The position numbers and the translations under genes are program-made. From Cytophaga sp. FL35 (GTDB lineage: Bacteria; Bacteroidota; Bacteroidia; Flavobacteriales; Flavobacteriaceae), in the NCBI RefSeq assembly GCF_014349235.1, contig NZ_JACSOH010000007.1, positions 62,001 through 126,000 on the forward strand: DNA of 64,000 bases. Direction: 5' to 3'. Every line of letters starts with the position of its first letter. The stretch's first letter is position 1. The notes under the pieces are model-generated. The model was not told the DNA's origin, did no database searches, and saw only the letters and a program-made list of their open reading frames with translations. This document shows positions 61,097 to 64,000 of the stretch, in pieces.

Positions 61097-63508
61097 ATGG
61101 ATATTTCACCAAAAACCAGTAATGATATTTCTTTCGATGATTTTAAGACTCAAATTCTCAGCGATTACAAAATTGCGGTATTAAGTAGAACTTGCAGTTT
61201 ATTAGGAAGGAAAGAAGTACTTACAGGGAAGGCTAAATTCGGCATTTTTGGTGACGGAAAAGAGCTTCCTCAGTTGGCTATGGCCAAAGCATTTAAAAAT
61301 GGGGACTGGCGTAGTGGTTATTATAGAGATCAAACTTTTATGATGGCACTTGGATTGCTCACTCCCAAAGACCTTTTTCATTCCCTTTACGCCACAACGG
61401 ATATTGAAATGGAACCCATGAGCGCCGGTAGGCAAATGGGTGGCCACTATGTGACTTATAGTCTCAATGAAGATGGAAGTTGGAAAAATCTCACCCAACA
61501 AAAGAACAGTAGTGCCGATATCTCTTGTACAGCTGGGCAAATGCCCCGTCTGTTAGGCCTCGCCCAAGCTTCTAAAATGTACAGAAAACTTAAGAATGTG
61601 GATGCTTCCAAATTTTCGGATAATGGAAATGAGGTTGCTTGGGGAACGATTGGTAACGCAAGTACCAGTGAAGGAATGTTCTTGGAAACCATAAATGCCG
61701 CAGGTGTATTACAGGTTCCCATGGTCATTAGTATTTGGGACGATGATTATGGTATCTCGGTTCCGGCTGAATATCATGCTACAAAGGAGGACATTTCAGA
61801 AATGCTTTCCGGTTTTGAAAGAACTTCCGAAAAACCTGGGTTTGAAATGCTCAAGGTAAAAGGCTGGGATTACACCGCGTTGATGCACGCCTATGAAAAT
61901 GCATCGGATATTGCTCGGGAAGAACATGTACCCGTCGTGATTCACGTTACGGAACTCACCCAACCGCAAGGACATTCATCATCCGGTTCGCATGAACGGT
62001 ACAAAAGCAAGGAACGTCTAAATTGGGAGCGGGAAAATGATTGCAATAAGCGTTTTAGGGAATGGATTCTTGAAACTGGAATTACTTCTGAGGAAGAGCT
62101 TAGCGCATTGGAAAAAAATATTACCAAACAGGTAAGGTTGGCCAAAAAAGAAGCTTGGGCAGAATATCTTTCTACCCACGGGCCACATAGAAAAAAGTTG
62201 ATAGCCCTTTTAGAAGCTGCCGCACATAAGAGTCCTAACAAAAATTTTATTAGTAAAATCAAAAATGACCTTATTGCCAATGAGGAGCCTTTAAAGAAGG
62301 AAATGGCACAAGCTGCCAGAAGGGCAATCCGGTATTTGATTGGTGAAACCCATCCACAAAAGGAAGAACTTGTAAATTGGACCAATAACTTTTTACAAGA
62401 TACGCAGCCAAAATATAGTGCTGACCTTTACAATGAGGGACCAAATAGAGCTACCAACATTCCGGAAATCAAGCCTATTTATGAGGATGGTACAGAGGAA
62501 GTGGACGGGCGTATCATTTTAAGGGATAACTTTGAAAAGTTGTTTGAGAACAATCCAAATGCCCTTGTATTTGGAGAGGACACCGGGAATATTGGTGACG
62601 TGAACCAAGGTCTTGAAGGCCTACAGAATAAATTTGGCAAGGATAGAATTGCAGATACCGGAATAAGGGAAACTACCATTATTGGCCAGGGTACAGGCAT
62701 GGCATTAAGAGGGCTAAGACCCATTGCCGAGATACAATATCTGGATTACATCTTTTATGCATTGGCAACCTTAACAGATGACGTTGCCTGTCTACGCTAC
62801 CGTACCTTTGGAAAACAGAAAGTACCTCTTATTGTTCGTACTAGAGGTCATAGGCTGGAGGGGATTTGGCATTCGGGCTCTCCCATGGGTGCTTTGATTC
62901 ATTCCCTCAGGGGCATGTACATTCTTTCCCCAAGAAATATGACCCAAGCCGCCGGTTTCTATAATACTCTGATGAAAACCGATGAACCTGCTCTGGTTAT
63001 TGAAAGCTTGAACGGTTACCGACTTAAAGAAAAAAAACCACAGAACCTTGGCGATTTTTGTACCCCAATTGGAAAAGTGGAAACAGTTAAATCAGGAACG
63101 GATATTACTCTAGTGTCTTACGGATCTACCCTCAGAATTGTGGAACAAGCGGCCAAAGAGTTATTGGAAGTTGGTATCGATGCCGAAGTTATAGACGCTC
63201 AAACCTTGCTCCCTTTCGATATTTATCATGATACAGTAAAAAGCGTTGAAAAAACTAGTCGTCTAGTAGTAATTGATGAAGATGTCCCAGGTGGATGCTC
63301 TGCCTATATTCTTACCGAAATTTTAGAAAAACAGGGAGCCTATCAATTCTTGGATAGTGCACCGCATACTATTAGTGCAAAAGCCCATAGACCTGCCTAT
63401 GGCAGTGATGGAGATTATTTTTCAAAACCGAACACAGAAGATGTTTTTGAAAAGGTTTATGCAATAATGCACGAAAGTGACCCGGATAGCTTTCCAAAAC
63501 TTCGCTAG
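61097..63508 (+). CDS. 2-oxoacid dehydrogenase E1 alpha-beta fusion with altered TPP motif
   Basis: 803 residues from the ATG at 61097. E1 alpha half to about residue 400, E1 beta half after it (FGEDTGNIGDVNQGLEGLQ, PIAEIQYLDYIFYALATL, TLVSYGSTLRIVEQAA). Compared with the enzyme at 11069-13045, the metal-binding motif GDG...NN is changed to GNA (186-188) and DD (215-216): the Asp and Asn ligands are exchanged (IGNASTSEG ... SIWDDDYGIS). The charges would balance, so Mg-TPP may still bind. Substrate may be branched-chain 2-oxoacids or another 2-oxoacid. It is followed, after 200 bp, by a DoxX gene. Confidence 0.85.
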   Translation: MDISPKTSNDISFDDFKTQILSDYKIAVLSRTCSLLGRKEVLTGKAKFGIFGDGKELPQLAMAKAFKNGDWRSGYYRDQTFMMALGLLTPKDLFHSLYATTDIEMEPMSAGRQMGGHYVTYSLNEDGSWKNLTQQKNSSADISCTAGQMPRLLGLAQASKMYRKLKNVDASKFSDNGNEVAWGTIGNASTSEGMFLETINAAGVLQVPMVISIWDDDYGISVPAEYHATKEDISEMLSGFERTSEKPGFEMLKVKGWDYTALMHAYENASDIAREEHVPVVIHVTELTQPQGHSSSGSHERYKSKERLNWERENDCNKRFREWILETGITSEEELSALEKNITKQVRLAKKEAWAEYLSTHGPHRKKLIALLEAAAHKSPNKNFISKIKNDLIANEEPLKKEMAQAARRAIRYLIGETHPQKEELVNWTNNFLQDTQPKYSADLYNEGPNRATNIPEIKPIYEDGTEEVDGRIILRDNFEKLFENNPNALVFGEDTGNIGDVNQGLEGLQNKFGKDRIADTGIRETTIIGQGTGMALRGLRPIAEIQYLDYIFYALATLTDDVACLRYRTFGKQKVPLIVRTRGHRLEGIWHSGSPMGALIHSLRGMYILSPRNMTQAAGFYNTLMKTDEPALVIESLNGYRLKEKKPQNLGDFCTPIGKVETVKSGTDITLVSYGSTLRIVEQAAKELLEVGIDAEVIDAQTLLPFDIYHDTVKSVEKTSRLVVIDEDVPGGCSAYILTEILEKQGAYQFLDSAPHTISAKAHRPAYGSDGDYFSKPNTEDVFEKVYAIMHESDPDSFPKLR

Positions 63509-63707
63509 ATTTTATTTTATCAATATTTTGATTTTCAATAAAATAAGTCTTTTCAGCTCAAAACATGGTTAAAAAGCGCTGATTATTTTATCGTACTTCT
63601 TGCATTAAATATACCGATTGCTTTAATTTAGGGGTCAATGTGTAGGTAACACTCCTATTATCATACAAAATTTCAATACATTTATACCATTCTAAACAAC
63701 TACAAAG

Positions 63708-64000
63708 ATGAACAACTCCCTCTTAAAGGACATAGGTTTGGCCGTCCTTAGAATAGGTGCCTCAGCTTTTATGCTTACACACGGGTACGGTAAACTTCAA
63801 ATGCTCATTAATGGTGCGGAATTTGGCAATCCTTTAGGCATTGGATCCACCCCTTCCCTATTTTTGGCAATGATTGGAGAATTCATTTGTCCTATTTTAA
63901 TCATCTTTGGTTTTAAAACACGTTGGGCGGCAATACCTGTCATCATTACTATGGCCGTAGCCGCTTTTATTGTTCATGGCGCAGACCCTTTTCAAAGAAA
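63708..64000 (+). CDS. DoxX family membrane protein (partial)
   Basis: The frame opens with ATG at 63708 and runs past the window edge (97 residues seen). LAVLRIGASAFMLTHGYGKLQ is the first helix with the family's HGxxK motif, then a loop, then FLAMIGEFICPILIIFG (second helix) and RWAAIPVIITMAVAAFIVHG (third). DoxX proteins are small membrane proteins linked to quinone/thiol redox chemistry. The C-terminus is outside the window. Confidence 0.85.
   Translation, partial: MNNSLLKDIGLAVLRIGASAFMLTHGYGKLQMLINGAEFGNPLGIGSTPSLFLAMIGEFICPILIIFGFKTRWAAIPVIITMAVAAFIVHGADPFQR

Noticed and set aside
63517-63545. AT-only hairpin ATTTTATT / AATAAAAT after the second E1 gene
   Set aside because: All-AT stem with a long loop would be unstable; no clear T tract placement, so not called a terminator.
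1-64000. tRNA or rRNA genes
   Set aside because: No GTTC-type T-loop with paired acceptor stem or rRNA-like stretch was noticed on reading all intergenic regions; a covariance model search was not possible here.

Overview
The window looks like a chromosomal segment of a marine member of the Flavobacteriaceae (Bacteroidota). Grounds for this are the moderate, roughly 40% GC, start regions without Shine-Dalgarno sequences but often with a TAnnTTTG -7 element, many SpII lipoproteins and TlpA/DUF4369, LVIVD and OmpA-type envelope proteins, fused E1 alpha/beta dehydrogenases, and the MutS2-type, UvrA and GlmM sequences. Genus cannot be fixed from the sequence alone. No rRNA, tRNA, CRISPR array, transposase or prophage was seen.

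Layout. 0-2.4 kb: the end of a possible YceI-like gene, then a leftward redox/stress operon (nitroreductase, small secreted protein, peroxiredoxin-like protein, NADP oxidoreductase). 2.5-3.5 kb: a TerC membrane protein. 3.5-9.65 kb: a tight leftward eight-gene operon pairing a type III polyketide synthase, a methyltransferase and a flavoprotein with its own ACP, ketosynthase, dehydratase and FabL-like enoyl reductase. This is a complete-looking 'private fatty acid starter plus type III PKS' pathway. 9.7-13 kb: an OmpA/glycine-zipper lipoprotein, a lipocalin-like lipoprotein and a fused 2-oxoacid dehydrogenase E1. 13-21.9 kb: a 2OG-Fe(II)/IPNS-like oxygenase, a beta-barrel protein coupled to an SUI1 factor, DUF1835, nucleoside phosphorylase, polyphosphate kinase, an orphan binding-protein-like gene, a paralogue of the small secreted protein, and uracil-DNA glycosylase. 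21.9-23.8 kb: a repeat-rich accessory stretch around one lipoprotein. 23.8-32 kb: MutS2 without an Smr domain, a cholesterol-dependent-cytolysin-like lipoprotein divergent from a TPR/HTH regulator, and an AraC regulator with a hydrolase. 32-51 kb: mostly housekeeping and envelope genes (DCC, DUF1206, DAACS symporter, chorismate synthase, LpxH-like, FAD/Fe-S oxidoreductase, TlpA, beta-propeller, rhomboid, LpxL-like, sterol desaturase, EEP phosphatase, GlmM, AcpH, GGT, GNAT). 51.3-57.3 kb: a DNA-repair block with a LexA-like S24 repressor, divergent operator array, TIGR03916-like radical SAM protein, TIGR03915-like partner and UvrA. 57-64 kb: LOG family protein, an M1-peptidase-like pseudoenzyme with a C-terminal barrel, a second fused E1 and a partial DoxX protein.

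The parts most worth follow-up are the type III PKS operon, the S24/radical SAM/TIGR03915 repair locus with its four spaced TGGA-N5-TCCA boxes, the cytolysin/TPR-regulator pair with four ATGGACAA boxes, a dispersed palindrome TCGTATACGA that occurs five times in the first half of the window only, and two enzyme-like proteins with altered catalytic motifs (the E1 at 61 kb and the M1-like protein at 58 kb).
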